Origin: Shewanella sp. CG12_big_fil_rev_8_21_14_0_65_47_15
GTDB lineage: Bacteria; Pseudomonadota; Gammaproteobacteria; Enterobacterales; Shewanellaceae
Direction: 5' to 3'
DNA: 56,082 nucleotides
NCBI RefSeq assembly: GCF_002783505.1
Contig: NZ_PFGL01000028.1
Coordinates: 1-56,082, forward strand
Positions 35,295 through 44,393 of the stretch are shown here, piece by piece. A model generated the notes under the pieces. The model had not been told where the DNA came from and did not search any database. It saw nothing but the letters and a program-made list of their open reading frames with translations. How positions within the stretch are numbered: the stretch's first letter is position 1; every line of letters starts with the position of its first letter. The translations under genes and the position numbers were made by a program.

Positions 35295-36743
35295 CTAAGG
35301 GCTAAAGAACCCGGTTTCTTGACTAACCTGTTGCTTTGGTTCTTGAATATCCGTTACCAAGAATTGGATCATTTTGCGTCCCGAGGGGATGGCATCCTTA
35401 TCGGCTAATACTGTGACAGGATAGTCCACCTGTTCACCCGCGGCCAAGGTAATAATAGGTTCGGCAATGAGACTAAAGGGCATTTCACTCAGCACCGCGA
35501 CTCGATATTGCTTGATTTGCTGCGTCTTATTGCGGATTTTCAGTTGATAGGTATTTTCGACTTTATTATCCGTTGTTTCGCGATACAGACTCTGACGATC
35601 ACGAATAACGTTAAGCTGGATCTCGCTGCGGCTATTTAAATCCAAACTTATCACTATGAGCATAATAACTACCGCCGCGCCGTAGCCTAAGAAACGCGGC
35701 GAGCGCCAATAGGAATAGCTCACGCCCTTAAGATCATTTTCACTCATGTAGCCGATAAGGTTCTGTTTATAATCGAACTTCAACATGGTCTCATTACAGG
35801 CATCGACGCAGGCGCCACAGTTGATACACTCGTATTGCAAGCCATTACGAATATCGATCCCCGTGGGGCAAACCTCAACACAGAGATTGCAGTCGACACA
35901 ATCACCTAGATTACTCTCTCTGTGATGACTTTCTTGCTTACGTTTACGCGGGCCGCGGGATTCACCGCGCTGGGTATCATAGGTCACTGTCTTAGTATTG
36001 GCATCGAACATGACGGCCTGAAAACGCGCATAGGGGCAGCAATGCAAACACATCTGTTCACGCATCCAACCCGCATTGAGGTAAGTGCAAATGGCGAAAA
36101 ACCACACCCAGCTCGTCACCCAGAAGCTGGCATTGCCAGTGAATATTTCCAGATAGAGTTCGCGGGCAGGAATAAAATAGCTGATAAAACCACAACCCGT
36201 GAGCAGAGCGGCGAATCCCCAGAGTAGGTGCTTTGCACTGCGCTTGCCGAGTTTAATGCTGGTCAAAGGGGCTTTATCGAGTTGTTTACGTTTATTGCTG
36301 CTGCCTTCGATGCGCGTTTCTATCCACACATAGATAAAGGTCCACGCGGTTTGTGGGCAAAGATATCCGCACCAGACTCGGCCCCAGAATACGGTAATAA
36401 AGAATAGGCCGAAGGCGGCGGCAATAAAGATCCACGCTAATAGCGTAAAATCCTGTGGCCAGAGCGTGATCCCAAAAAAGAAAAATTGCTGCTTGTCTAC
36501 ATCTAAGAGTATTGCTTGGCGGCCATCGATGGAGATAAATGGTAACGCAAAAAACAGCATTATTAATAGGCTGTTCATCATAGTTCTAAGACGTTGAAAG
36601 TCGCCTTTTTGTTCACGGAAATGAATGCGACTAGAGCGATTCACTGCTGTGTTGGGCGGGGGGGAAATGTCCCTGATCGGAATATAGTGTTTGGCTGGAG
36701 CTGGGGGGGCATCCGCATTTGGGATGATGTCACTCTTTGGCAT
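35295..36743 (-). CDS. ccoG: cytochrome oxidase accessory protein CcoG (RdxA-like ferredoxin)
   Basis: A 482-residue membrane iron-sulphur protein. Helices at about 55-75, 85-115 (FFFFGITLWPQDFTLLAWIF), 165-185 and 205-225, with the WCGYLCPQTAWTF motif, then two 4Fe-4S clusters in CVDCNLCVEVCP and CINCGACVDACN, and a late helix (FLGYGAAVVIMLIVISLD) before a periplasmic Ig-like domain. In other bacteria CcoG is a copper reductase acting in cbb3 oxidase assembly. It is apart from any ccoNOQP genes here. A sigma-54 promoter and paired CGATATATCG sites lie upstream. Confidence 0.94.
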   Translation of the reverse strand: MPKSDIIPNADAPPAPAKHYIPIRDISPPPNTAVNRSSRIHFREQKGDFQRLRTMMNSLLIMLFFALPFISIDGRQAILLDVDKQQFFFFGITLWPQDFTLLAWIFIAAAFGLFFITVFWGRVWCGYLCPQTAWTFIYVWIETRIEGSSNKRKQLDKAPLTSIKLGKRSAKHLLWGFAALLTGCGFISYFIPARELYLEIFTGNASFWVTSWVWFFAICTYLNAGWMREQMCLHCCPYARFQAVMFDANTKTVTYDTQRGESRGPRKRKQESHHRESNLGDCVDCNLCVEVCPTGIDIRNGLQYECINCGACVDACNETMLKFDYKQNLIGYMSENDLKGVSYSYWRSPRFLGYGAAVVIMLIVISLDLNSRSEIQLNVIRDRQSLYRETTDNKVENTYQLKIRNKTQQIKQYRVAVLSEMPFSLIAEPIITLAAGEQVDYPVTVLADKDAIPSGRKMIQFLVTDIQEPKQQVSQETGFFSP

Positions 36744-36783
36744 ATCGAGGTCCTAACGACTTAAATAAGATTCGCCTCCCTAT

Positions 36784-36800
36784 AGCAAGCGCTAGGCCAA
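36784..36800 (-). promoter_or_regulatory. sigma-54 (-24/-12) promoter of ccoG
   Basis: On the minus strand TTGGCCTAGCGCTTGCT: GG at 36798-36797 and GC at 36786-36785 with ten bases between. The predicted start is near 36773, some 30 bp before the ccoG ATG. CGATATATCG palindromes lie 66-110 bp further upstream, in enhancer position. Confidence 0.75.
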
Positions 36801-36863
36801 GAATAAAATAAATTTAACTTGTTGATATTTATGAATAAAGTTTTATTTTGTATTTTCGCTTAT

Positions 36864-36895
36864 CACGATATATCGCTAAGTGGCGATATATCGTG
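36864..36895. promoter_or_regulatory. paired CGATATATCG palindromes, probable activator sites upstream of ccoG
   Basis: CACGATATATCG (36864-36875) and CGATATATCGTG (36884-36895) are perfect inverted 12-mers 8 bp apart; each contains the palindrome CGATATATCG, centres 18 bp apart. The same 14-bp palindrome CACGATATATCGTG recurs at 38436-38449 ahead of the sigma-54 activator gene. Shared sites at both places point to that activator as the binding protein. Confidence 0.75.
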
Positions 36896-36916
36896 GATAT
36901 AGGTGTGGAATGTAAA

Positions 36917-38380
36917 TTAGTTGTCATGCGATAGACGCTGGATCCCCAGTTTTTTCATACGAGATCTTAAGGTGCTCGGCGGCACGCCTAGTACATTTGC
37001 GGCGCCCGCAGGGCCAGATATTCGCCAGTTCAATCGCTTAAGTGTTTGTTCTATATGAAGCGCTTCTGCTTCTGCCAGAGTGTGTGGCTGAAGGGATAAG
37101 TGGTTTGCTGGGGCATTGTCCGTAGGCATAGTATGAATATGCAGTATTTCTCCTTGGGAGAGAATGGCCTCGCGTTCGAGAATATTCTGCAGTTCGCGCA
37201 CATTGCCTGGCCATGTGTAAGCCATGAGCTTTTGCAGCCCCTTTTGACTGACGCCGAGAATTTTTTTACCAAGTTTTCGATTGAGGTTATGCAGTATATG
37301 GCCGACGAGTTCGGGGATATCATCGAGCCTAGAGCGTAGCGGCGGCACTTGAATTGGGAATACATTCAAGCGGTAGTAAAGATCCATCCTGAATAATCCC
37401 TGTTCGACCCGCTTGAGCAGATCATGGTGGCTAGCGGCGACTAAGCGAATATCCACTTGGATGGTTTCGCTACCACCGAGGCGCTCGAAGGATTGTTCTT
37501 GGATGACTCGCAGCAACTTCGATTGGGCTTCTAAACTTAATTCGGCCACTTCATCGAGGAACAAAGTACCTTGGTGGGCCAGCTCGAATCGACCTTTGCG
37601 GCGACTGGTGGCCCCAGTAAATGCGCCTTTCTCGTGACCAAAGAGTTCACTTTCTAACAAAGATGCCGAAAATGCGGCGCAGTTAACACTGATCATAGGC
37701 TTGTCTTTGCGGCGACTCAATTGATGTAAGTTGCGGGCAACTAACTCTTTTCCCGTGCCATTTTCACCGCAAATCAACACTGTGCTATCGGTATTCGCGA
37801 CCATATGCAATTGCTGGATCATATGGCGAATAACGGCACTATTGCCTGAAATATCCACATCACCTGTCTTATCGGCTAGTTCTGCCTGCAGGTAATGATT
37901 CTCCGAGGCGAGTCGTTCCGATAGGGCCTGTACTTGGGCTAATGCCTGACGTAGTGAGTGTTCGGTTTGTTTTTGAATGCTAATGTCGCGAAATATCGCG
38001 ACTACACCAATGAGTTCATTGTTACGGTAAACGGGCGTGGAACTGTAATGCACGGGAAAACTGCTGCCATCCTTACGCCAAAACACATCATGGGTAATTT
38101 CACGGCTAATGCCATCCTTCAAGGTGTTGTAAATCGGACAATCTTCCTGGGGATAATGGCTGCCATCGGCATGGCTATGGTGGTGGCAATTGTGGATATT
38201 TTTACCCAGTAATTCCTCATTTTTCCAACCTGTCATGCGTTCGGCTGCCGGATTGATAAAGACCGCATTTCCATTTAAATCAAAACCATAAATACCTTCG
38301 CCTACGGCATTGAGCAGCAATTGGTTCTCTGGCAGAAAATGTTTATCCAGTGGTTGTTTGGGCTCGGATGGTAGCGTCAT
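36917..38380 (-). CDS. PAS-containing sigma-54 activator (NtrC/FhlA group)
   Basis: A 487-residue regulator without a receiver domain. PAS (about 19-136) with a His/Cys-rich insert [19 protein letters not shown] (65-84) found in a group of PAS sensors; this might bind metal or haem. A short coiled-coil (about 140-172) leads to AAA+ (about 178-405): Walker A GENGTGKE (205-212), GAFTGA (252-257), [12 protein letters not shown]. The C-terminal helix-turn-helix is [25 protein letters not shown], as in FhlA. It sits between ccoG and the TonB receptor. Its own start region carries CACGATATATCGTG, so autoregulation is likely. Confidence 0.92.
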   Translation of the reverse strand: MTLPSEPKQPLDKHFLPENQLLLNAVGEGIYGFDLNGNAVFINPAAERMTGWKNEELLGKNIHNCHHHSHADGSHYPQEDCPIYNTLKDGISREITHDVFWRKDGSSFPVHYSSTPVYRNNELIGVVAIFRDISIQKQTEHSLRQALAQVQALSERLASENHYLQAELADKTGDVDISGNSAVIRHMIQQLHMVANTDSTVLICGENGTGKELVARNLHQLSRRKDKPMISVNCAAFSASLLESELFGHEKGAFTGATSRRKGRFELAHQGTLFLDEVAELSLEAQSKLLRVIQEQSFERLGGSETIQVDIRLVAASHHDLLKRVEQGLFRMDLYYRLNVFPIQVPPLRSRLDDIPELVGHILHNLNRKLGKKILGVSQKGLQKLMAYTWPGNVRELQNILEREAILSQGEILHIHTMPTDNAPANHLSLQPHTLAEAEALHIEQTLKRLNWRISGPAGAANVLGVPPSTLRSRMKKLGIQRLSHDN

Positions 38381-38435
38381 GGATTAGGGACCAAAGTAGC
38401 AGATTAGTGCTCGAGTATATCCTGATAATCCAGCT

Positions 38436-38449
38436 CACGATATATCGTG
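38436..38449. promoter_or_regulatory. CACGATATATCGTG palindrome upstream of the sigma-54 activator gene
   Basis: A 14-bp perfect palindrome 56 bp before the activator ATG (38380) in the 367-bp divergent gap to the TonB receptor. Same sequence as the sites upstream of ccoG. It may serve autoregulation. The rest of the gap (38450-38747) is AT-rich and holds no gene and no Fur box that I can see; it probably carries the receptor promoter. Confidence 0.7.
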
Positions 38450-38747
38450 TGCCATTGGATCTATAAAACTCACTTGCACTCGGTGAATCGTTGTGAGATG
38501 TCGCGGTATAAAGTTTATAGCACTGCCAACTGTAAAAAAGATTGCTTCTTAGCTCATTGATATCTAACAAAATAGTTTTTAAATTGCCAAAAAGTTGTAT
38601 TTATTACTGGAGAATGCATTTATTTTGTTATAAGAATGTTTCTGTTATGTGAAATAACTTGTGTTGACCACAGTTGCAGATTTTAGGGATCAAAATCGGA
38701 TCGAGCAGGTCAGGTATTCTAAAAATAATAAGCAGGTGGGATGAGTA

Positions 38748-41333
38748 ATGATGACCTCAAAAAAGCAAAAGTTTGGATTGAGTGCGGTTAGTCTGGCAAT
38801 CACTCTGGCACTGTCTGGTAGTTTAATGAGTCAACAGGCAATGGCAGAAGAAGATGACACAGCCGTTAAAAATGACAATGTCGAGAAAATTGCGGTTGTA
38901 GGTTCCCGTGCTGCTCCACGCTCGATCGGCGATTCCCCCGTGCCTATTGATATCATCAGTAGTGACGACCTTAAGAAGAATGGTTCGACTGATATGATAG
39001 ATATGTTGGTCACTTCTATCCCTTCTTTTAACTCTCGTGCTCAACCTATCAGCGATGCCGCAACTTTAGTCCGTCCCGTTAACCTACGTGGTCTGCCATC
39101 CGACAGTACCTTAGTGCTAGTCAATGGCAAGCGTCGTCACCGCGCAGCTGTGATTGCCTTCCAGGGCGGTGGTATTAACGATGGTGCTCAAGGTCCTGAT
39201 ATTTCTGTTATTCCTGGGTCCGCATTGAAACAAGTTGAAGTATTGCGTGATGGCGCTGCTGCGCAGTACGGTTCGGATGCGATTGCTGGGGTAATGAACT
39301 TTGTTTTAAAAGATAATTCCGAGGGTGGCTCCATCACAGTGACCCAGGGAGAATATTACGAGGGTGACGGTGCCACGACCACGGTCGAAGGCGATGTCGG
39401 TTTACCGCTGACGGATAATGGCTTTGTTAACTTAAGCTTCCAGTATAAAAATGCCGATGCGACCAGTCGAAGTGTGCAGCGGCCCGATGCGGCTAACTTA
39501 ACTGAACAAGGTAATACTTTCATTAATGACCCCGCTCAAGTATGGGGCAATCCTGAAATCAATGATGACTATTCGGTCTTTATCAATTCGGGCCTAGACA
39601 TTAATGCCAATATGCATGCTTATGCCTTTGGTAACCTGTCATCCCGCGATGCTGTGGGGGGATTTTATTATCGTAATCCGCAGGATCGCAGTAATGTGTA
39701 TACCCCTCCAGAAGGCGGTAACTTATTAGTCGGAGCTATAAATGGTGATCAATCGTCTTGCGTGCTAGTGCCAATTCCTAAAAATGCGGACGGTTCTGAT
39801 GGCAACGTGTTAGATACAGACGCATACAAGGCGATGGTTGCCGATCCCAATTGTTTTGCTATGAACCAAATTTTCCCCGGTGGTTATACACCGCAGTTCA
39901 CTGGGACCATTGAAGATATGTCCTTCTTCGCCGGTGTAAAGGGCGATATCGGCGAGTGGAATTACGATTTCAGCGCCGGTACGGGGAGTAACAAAGCCAG
40001 CTTCGGCCTTAAAAACTCGTTAAACCCATCATTGGGATTAGATACCCCAACTGATTTTGATACCGGTGCCTATGAGCAAGTTGAAACCACAGTTAACCTC
40101 GACTTCTCGCGTTTTATTACCTTAGGCGGCATCGAAGACATTAGTTTTGCTTCTGGTTTTGAATGGCGTAATGAGTCATTTGAGATTTTTCAAGGTGATG
40201 AAGCTTCTTGGATTGCCGGTCCCTATGCCGAGCAAGGATTCAGCATAGGCTCGCATGGATTTAAAGGCTTTGGCCCTGAGTCTGCGGGTAAAAATTCCCG
40301 TCACAATATTGGTATTTATACGGATTTAGAAGCCTATTTAAATGATGACTGGTTACTCGGTTTAGCGCTGCGTTACGAAGACTTCTCTACCTTCGGTGAT
40401 ACGTTAAATTACAAGCTGACGGCGCAGTATGCTGCGACAGATGAGTTGTCATTCCGCGCTTCACACAGCACGGGCTTTAGAGCGCCAACTGTGGGCCAAG
40501 AAAACGTTGTCAACACGCAGACATCGATTATTGATGGCCAGTTGATCCAGACCTTTATAGCACCACCCACCGATCCGCTTGCGGCATTCTATGGCGGGGA
40601 AGTGTTAGAGCCTGAAGAGTCTGTAAGTTATGCATTAGGTGCAGTATACGAGTATGAAGACTTTTTCTTAACAGTCGATTACTACAATATTGCCGTTGAG
40701 GGGCGTATTGCTCAGTCGAGTAAGATTGATGTTAAAGCTGAAGACTATGATGCGTTGCGGGCGGCGGGGGTTGAGTTCCCTGAGTTAATTCAAGGGGTAA
40801 GTTATTACACCAACGACTTCGATACCACGACTCAAGGTATCGATATCGTCGCCTCCTATGATGCGGAAATTTTATCAGGAAATGCTAAATTCAGTCTTGC
40901 CTATGGTTGGACCGATACTAGTGTTGATAAATACGATCCTGAGACTACAGATGAGGGTAAAGTGCGTCGATTAGAGGATGGTATTCCTGCCCACCGTGCA
41001 ACTTTAACCTGGGCTCAGTCTTGGGATAAGTTAAGTATGTCACTGCGGGGTAATTACTATGGCGAATACTATGCAACCCATGCCGATGATACCTCTGATT
41101 GGGGCTCTGAGGTCGCGGATTCAGCTGTGACTGTCGATCTTGAAGTCAGTTATGAAGTACTCGATGGGCTCACGCTGGCCGTGGGGGCTAACAACCTATT
41201 CGACCAAGAAGCGCAAAAGCTGAAAATGGGTGATGATTACGCCTATGGTCAATTGGGTGGTGTGTATTATGAGAGTGGACCATTCGATTATAACGGCGGC
41301 TACTACTATGGCCGGGTGAACTATCGTTTTTAA
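38748..41333 (+). CDS. TonB-dependent outer-membrane receptor, substrate unknown
   Basis: An 861-residue receptor. Signal peptide to about residue 33 (MSQQAMA; a second ATG at 38751 is in frame). TonB-box-like EKIAVVGSRA, plug domain with VNLRGLPSDSTLVLVNGKRRHR and VLRDGAAAQYGSDAIAGVMNF, and a barrel ending YGRVNYRF. The RH-R insert and RGLPSDSTLVLVNGKR form are typical of the large Shewanella/Xanthomonas carbohydrate- or oligopeptide-type receptors, as distinct from siderophore receptors. Divergent from the PAS regulator; no Fur box seen. Aromatic-F ending is intact. Confidence 0.9.
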   Translation: MMTSKKQKFGLSAVSLAITLALSGSLMSQQAMAEEDDTAVKNDNVEKIAVVGSRAAPRSIGDSPVPIDIISSDDLKKNGSTDMIDMLVTSIPSFNSRAQPISDAATLVRPVNLRGLPSDSTLVLVNGKRRHRAAVIAFQGGGINDGAQGPDISVIPGSALKQVEVLRDGAAAQYGSDAIAGVMNFVLKDNSEGGSITVTQGEYYEGDGATTTVEGDVGLPLTDNGFVNLSFQYKNADATSRSVQRPDAANLTEQGNTFINDPAQVWGNPEINDDYSVFINSGLDINANMHAYAFGNLSSRDAVGGFYYRNPQDRSNVYTPPEGGNLLVGAINGDQSSCVLVPIPKNADGSDGNVLDTDAYKAMVADPNCFAMNQIFPGGYTPQFTGTIEDMSFFAGVKGDIGEWNYDFSAGTGSNKASFGLKNSLNPSLGLDTPTDFDTGAYEQVETTVNLDFSRFITLGGIEDISFASGFEWRNESFEIFQGDEASWIAGPYAEQGFSIGSHGFKGFGPESAGKNSRHNIGIYTDLEAYLNDDWLLGLALRYEDFSTFGDTLNYKLTAQYAATDELSFRASHSTGFRAPTVGQENVVNTQTSIIDGQLIQTFIAPPTDPLAAFYGGEVLEPEESVSYALGAVYEYEDFFLTVDYYNIAVEGRIAQSSKIDVKAEDYDALRAAGVEFPELIQGVSYYTNDFDTTTQGIDIVASYDAEILSGNAKFSLAYGWTDTSVDKYDPETTDEGKVRRLEDGIPAHRATLTWAQSWDKLSMSLRGNYYGEYYATHADDTSDWGSEVADSAVTVDLEVSYEVLDGLTLAVGANNLFDQEAQKLKMGDDYAYGQLGGVYYESGPFDYNGGYYYGRVNYRF

Positions 41334-41423
41334 GTGAACCGTTTTTAAGTGAACCGTTTATAGAAGCGATTTCTAACCCACCTTTCAAGAAATAGCGCTT
41401 TTATAAATTTGAAGTGAAGTAAG

Positions 41424-41452
41424 CAAAAAAGGCTGCTCTGCAGCCTTTTTTA
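41424..41452. terminator. bidirectional terminator after the TonB receptor
   Basis: AAAAAAGGCTGC (41425-41436) / GCAGCCTTTTTT (41440-41451) with loop TCT: long stem with A and T runs on both sides, so it works in either direction. Confidence 0.9.
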
Positions 41453-41542
41453 TTGCAGTAATTCACGGGCCTGTGCCGCTGCTATGGCATTGAGTTCGCC
41501 AGCAATGGTGAATTTTCGGACTACCAGCATATGAAAGCCCAT
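41450..41542 (-). CDS. candidate 30-residue peptide or gene tail
   Basis: A 30-codon minus-strand frame, ATG 41542 to TAA 41450, with AAAGGA three bases ahead of the start. The product MGFHMLVVRKFTIAGELNA... is protein-like; the frame continues upstream (ATECVKGP), so it may be the end of a decayed gene. It lies directly beside the bidirectional terminator. Confidence 0.3.
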   Translation of the reverse strand: MGFHMLVVRKFTIAGELNAIAAAQARELLQ

Positions 41543-41642
41543 AGGTCCTTTGACGCATTCAGTTGCAATTGTGTTTTTGCGCCTATCGCGCACTCTTTGT
41601 AAGCTTGGGCAGATTATAAATAACACCAATAAAGGAAAGATG

Positions 41643-43184
41643 ATGACAAGCCTAAGATGCGGTAACAGATTGTTTAACATGCAATTTTTGTATCTGCTGG
41701 TGCCATTATTTCTGCTTTTTTCAGCCTTAGGCCATGCTGAACCCAGTAAAAAGGTAGAGGATAAGGCTGACAAGATTGTCCCTGAGATTGTCAAAACCGA
41801 GCATAAGATGACGATCCAAGGCGAGAAAATTAGCTATCAGGCGATAAGTGGTGAGACCATTTTAGAGGACGATAAGGGCGAACCGCTAGCGAGTATTTTT
41901 TCGATCACTTATTTACGGGATGACGTTAAAGACAACAGTAAACGCCCCGTGACTTTTATTTTTAATGGTGGCCCAGGCTCGGCATCACTCTGGCTGCATA
42001 TGGGACTATTTGGCCCTAAACGTGTCGTCGTCCCTAGTGATGCCAAGGATGATGGCGCCGCGCCTTATCGCATTGAGCCTAATGATTATTCCATGCTCGA
42101 TGAGTCAGACTTAGTGTTTATCGATCCCGTCGGCACGGGCTTTAGTCGTGCCTTAGGCGATAAGAAGGGGACCGATTTTTGGGGGGTTAAAGAAGATGCT
42201 CAGTCGATTGCCGAGTTTATTCGTCGCTGGTTGATTGAACATAAACGCTGGAACTCCCCCAAATACCTCGCGGGTGAAAGCTATGGCACTACCCGCGCCG
42301 CCGCTTTAGTGGATGAACTGCAGGGCGGTTGGACCGATATTTCGGTTAATGGGATTATGCTGATTTCATCTATTCTCGACTTTAGCCATGCGCGCTATCA
42401 GCCGGGTAATAACCAGCCCTATATTGGGTTTTTACCGACGATGGCGGCCACAGCGTTTTATCATAACAAGGTCAGTGATGCTGATAAGGCATTGGGGCTC
42501 GAGGCATTTATTGAACAGGCGCGTCAATTTGCGATTAAGGATTATGCCCTCGCGTTACTACAGGGGAGTCGTTTAGCACCCGCCGAATATCAAGCGGTGC
42601 GTAAAGATTTGGCACGCTTTACAGGCCTCAGTGAACACTATTTAGACAGAGTTAATCTGCGAGTGAGTGCCAGTCGCTACACTAAGGAACTACTTAAGGA
42701 TCAAGATTTGACCATAGGCCGGTTAGACAGCCGTTATACGGGGAAAGATTATGACAGCGGTGGCGACTCGACCGATAACGACCCATCGGGGTATGGCATC
42801 GACGGTGCTTATACCGCGGCCATGCACCAATATCTGTATGACGATCTGGGCGTGACCTTATCCCGTCCTTTTAACGTGCTCTCCGTCGATGTCAACCGTG
42901 GCTGGAACTGGAATATCAGTGGTAAGCAGATGCATTATGTCAACGTCGCACCCTATCTCGGGCAGGCACAGCGTGAAAATAAAGATCTACGGATTTTTGT
43001 CGGTAACGGTTACTTCGATTTTGCAACGCCCTTTTTTGCTACCGAAAATACCTTTGCCGATAATGGTATAGATAATAGTCGAGTGAGCATGCATTACTAT
43101 AAGGCTGGGCACATGATGTATATAGAGTCCGAGTCTTTAGCCAAGTTAGTGAAAGATATTCGGGCTTTCTATCATCCTCAATAG
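41643..43184 (+). CDS. secreted serine carboxypeptidase, family S10
   Basis: A 513-residue enzyme. I chose ATG 41643 (or 41640), where AAAGGA is well spaced, and not the longer frame from 41550. Signal peptide near residues 14-32 (LYLLVPLFLLFSALGHA). The oxyanion hole NGGPGSAS, nucleophile in AGESYGTT, Asp in VGNGYFDFATPF and His in YKAGHMMYIE give the S10 triad in order. Removes C-terminal residues from peptides in the periplasm or outside. It follows the receptor terminator and stands alone; functional link to the receptor (peptide uptake) is possible but unproven. Confidence 0.93.
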   Translation: MTSLRCGNRLFNMQFLYLLVPLFLLFSALGHAEPSKKVEDKADKIVPEIVKTEHKMTIQGEKISYQAISGETILEDDKGEPLASIFSITYLRDDVKDNSKRPVTFIFNGGPGSASLWLHMGLFGPKRVVVPSDAKDDGAAPYRIEPNDYSMLDESDLVFIDPVGTGFSRALGDKKGTDFWGVKEDAQSIAEFIRRWLIEHKRWNSPKYLAGESYGTTRAAALVDELQGGWTDISVNGIMLISSILDFSHARYQPGNNQPYIGFLPTMAATAFYHNKVSDADKALGLEAFIEQARQFAIKDYALALLQGSRLAPAEYQAVRKDLARFTGLSEHYLDRVNLRVSASRYTKELLKDQDLTIGRLDSRYTGKDYDSGGDSTDNDPSGYGIDGAYTAAMHQYLYDDLGVTLSRPFNVLSVDVNRGWNWNISGKQMHYVNVAPYLGQAQRENKDLRIFVGNGYFDFATPFFATENTFADNGIDNSRVSMHYYKAGHMMYIESESLAKLVKDIRAFYHPQ

Positions 43185-43258
43185 CGCTATTGACTACAGG
43201 CAGAGCCGATTAGAGTTAACGCTTCGATAGGCAAATGTTAGAATAGCAGCTTAGTTTA

Positions 43259-43283
43259 AGGCCCTGTGGAGGGCCTTTTTATT
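43259..43283 (+). terminator. terminator after the S10 peptidase gene
   Basis: Perfect stem AAGGCCCT (43259-43266) / AGGGCCTT (43271-43278), loop GTGG, followed by TTT. It lies just 16 bp before the LysE start. Confidence 0.85.
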
Positions 43284-43298
43284 CCTTAAGGCACATAG

Positions 43299-43913
43299 AT
43301 GAGTTTTAGTACTTGGTTAGGGTTATTGGCTATTTGTTGCTTGGGGGCGATGTCCCCTGGGCCGAGTTTAGCCATGGTGGTGCGCCATACCTTAGGGGGT
43401 GGGCGGGGCAAGGGCATAGTCTGCGCTTGGGCCCATTCGATAGGCATTGGGATTTATGCGCTGGTGACATTACTAGGCTTGGCCGTAGTCCTTAAAAAGG
43501 CGCCCTTAGTCTTTAATGGCATTGCGATTATCGGCGCTTTATATCTGGCGTGGATGGGGATCCAAGCCCTACGTTCAAACGGTGGAATGCAGGCAAAACT
43601 TGCCGCAGGGGAAGCGACGGATACACTGACAGCCGCCCGTGATGGCATCGCTATTTCGCTTTTTAATCCGAAGATTATGTTGTTTTTCTTAGCCTTGTTT
43701 AGCCAGTTTGTGATGGTGGCAGATAACCTGACGGGACAAGCACTGATAGTGTTAACTCCCCTAGTGGTCGATGGACTCTGGTATACCTTAATTGCGTTAG
43801 TCTTGTCCCATTCGAGTGTATTGCCTAGGCTGAGGGAAAAAGCGGGGTTGATTGATAAATTGTCTGGTGCGGTATTGATACTGTTAGCTATCCGTGTGGT
43901 GTACACACTCTAG
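43299..43913 (+). CDS. LysE/RhtB family amino-acid exporter
   Basis: A 204-residue membrane protein with about six helices. The family hallmark CCLGAMSPGPSLAMVVRHTLGGGRGKG is at residues 13-39, followed by helices GIYALVTLLGLAVVL and IIGALYLAWMGIQAL. The middle contains FNPKIMLFFLALFSQFV. These exporters pump out amino acids or related metabolites. AAGG precedes ATG 43299. Probably a single gene. Confidence 0.92.
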   Translation: MSFSTWLGLLAICCLGAMSPGPSLAMVVRHTLGGGRGKGIVCAWAHSIGIGIYALVTLLGLAVVLKKAPLVFNGIAIIGALYLAWMGIQALRSNGGMQAKLAAGEATDTLTAARDGIAISLFNPKIMLFFLALFSQFVMVADNLTGQALIVLTPLVVDGLWYTLIALVLSHSSVLPRLREKAGLIDKLSGAVLILLAIRVVYTL

Positions 43914-43943
43914 TTATTTATTGTAAATCGTCTGTTTTAACTC

Positions 43944-43970
43944 ATACGCCATCAATCGATGGCGTATTTA
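43944..43970. terminator. bidirectional hairpin between LysE and DUF3144 genes
   Basis: ATACGCCATC (43944-43953) / GATGGCGTAT (43958-43967) with loop AATC, between convergent genes. T runs are short on both sides. Confidence 0.75.
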
Positions 43971-43997
43971 TGCTATCACTATGTATTAAGGGCGTGA

Positions 43998-44327
43998 TTA
44001 GCCTTTAAACATTTGCACTGAATGATCGGTTTCTTCTGCCACCGTTTCTTGGATAATAGGTGGATTCGCTATATGATCGTCTAAATTGTCACTCAGCATC
44101 TCTCTGAATTCACTGCTAAACCATTCTAGGGCACTGTCTTTTTCTGCGCCTAAATCCGCAGATTTGATTGCCGCCTCGAAGGCATTAAAACGCGCCGCAG
44201 CAAAACGCAGTGCAGTGCCGACTTTACCTACATCGCCTTCCTGCTGGCTTAGTTGATTGGCTAAGGCAATAAATTGATCGGCAAGTTCAAAAATGGTGGT
44301 GTTGCTCGCGTCCGTCATAGTGCTCAC
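43998..44327 (-). CDS. DUF3144 family protein
   Basis: A 109-residue acidic cytosolic protein matching DUF3144: ELADQFIALANQLSQQEGDVGKVGTALRFAAARFNAFEAA and WFSSEFREMLSDNLDDHI. GTG 44327 is used here; ATG 44318 three codons in is equally plausible. Helical, function unknown. Next to a prepilin gene on the same strand. Confidence 0.85.
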   Translation of the reverse strand: MSTMTDASNTTIFELADQFIALANQLSQQEGDVGKVGTALRFAAARFNAFEAAIKSADLGAEKDSALEWFSSEFREMLSDNLDDHIANPPIIQETVAEETDHSVQMFKG

Positions 44328-44393
44328 TCTGAAAATTAATACATTCTGATGGACGATTCTATCTTAATTAGCCTAAGAAGGGATCGTTAAGCA

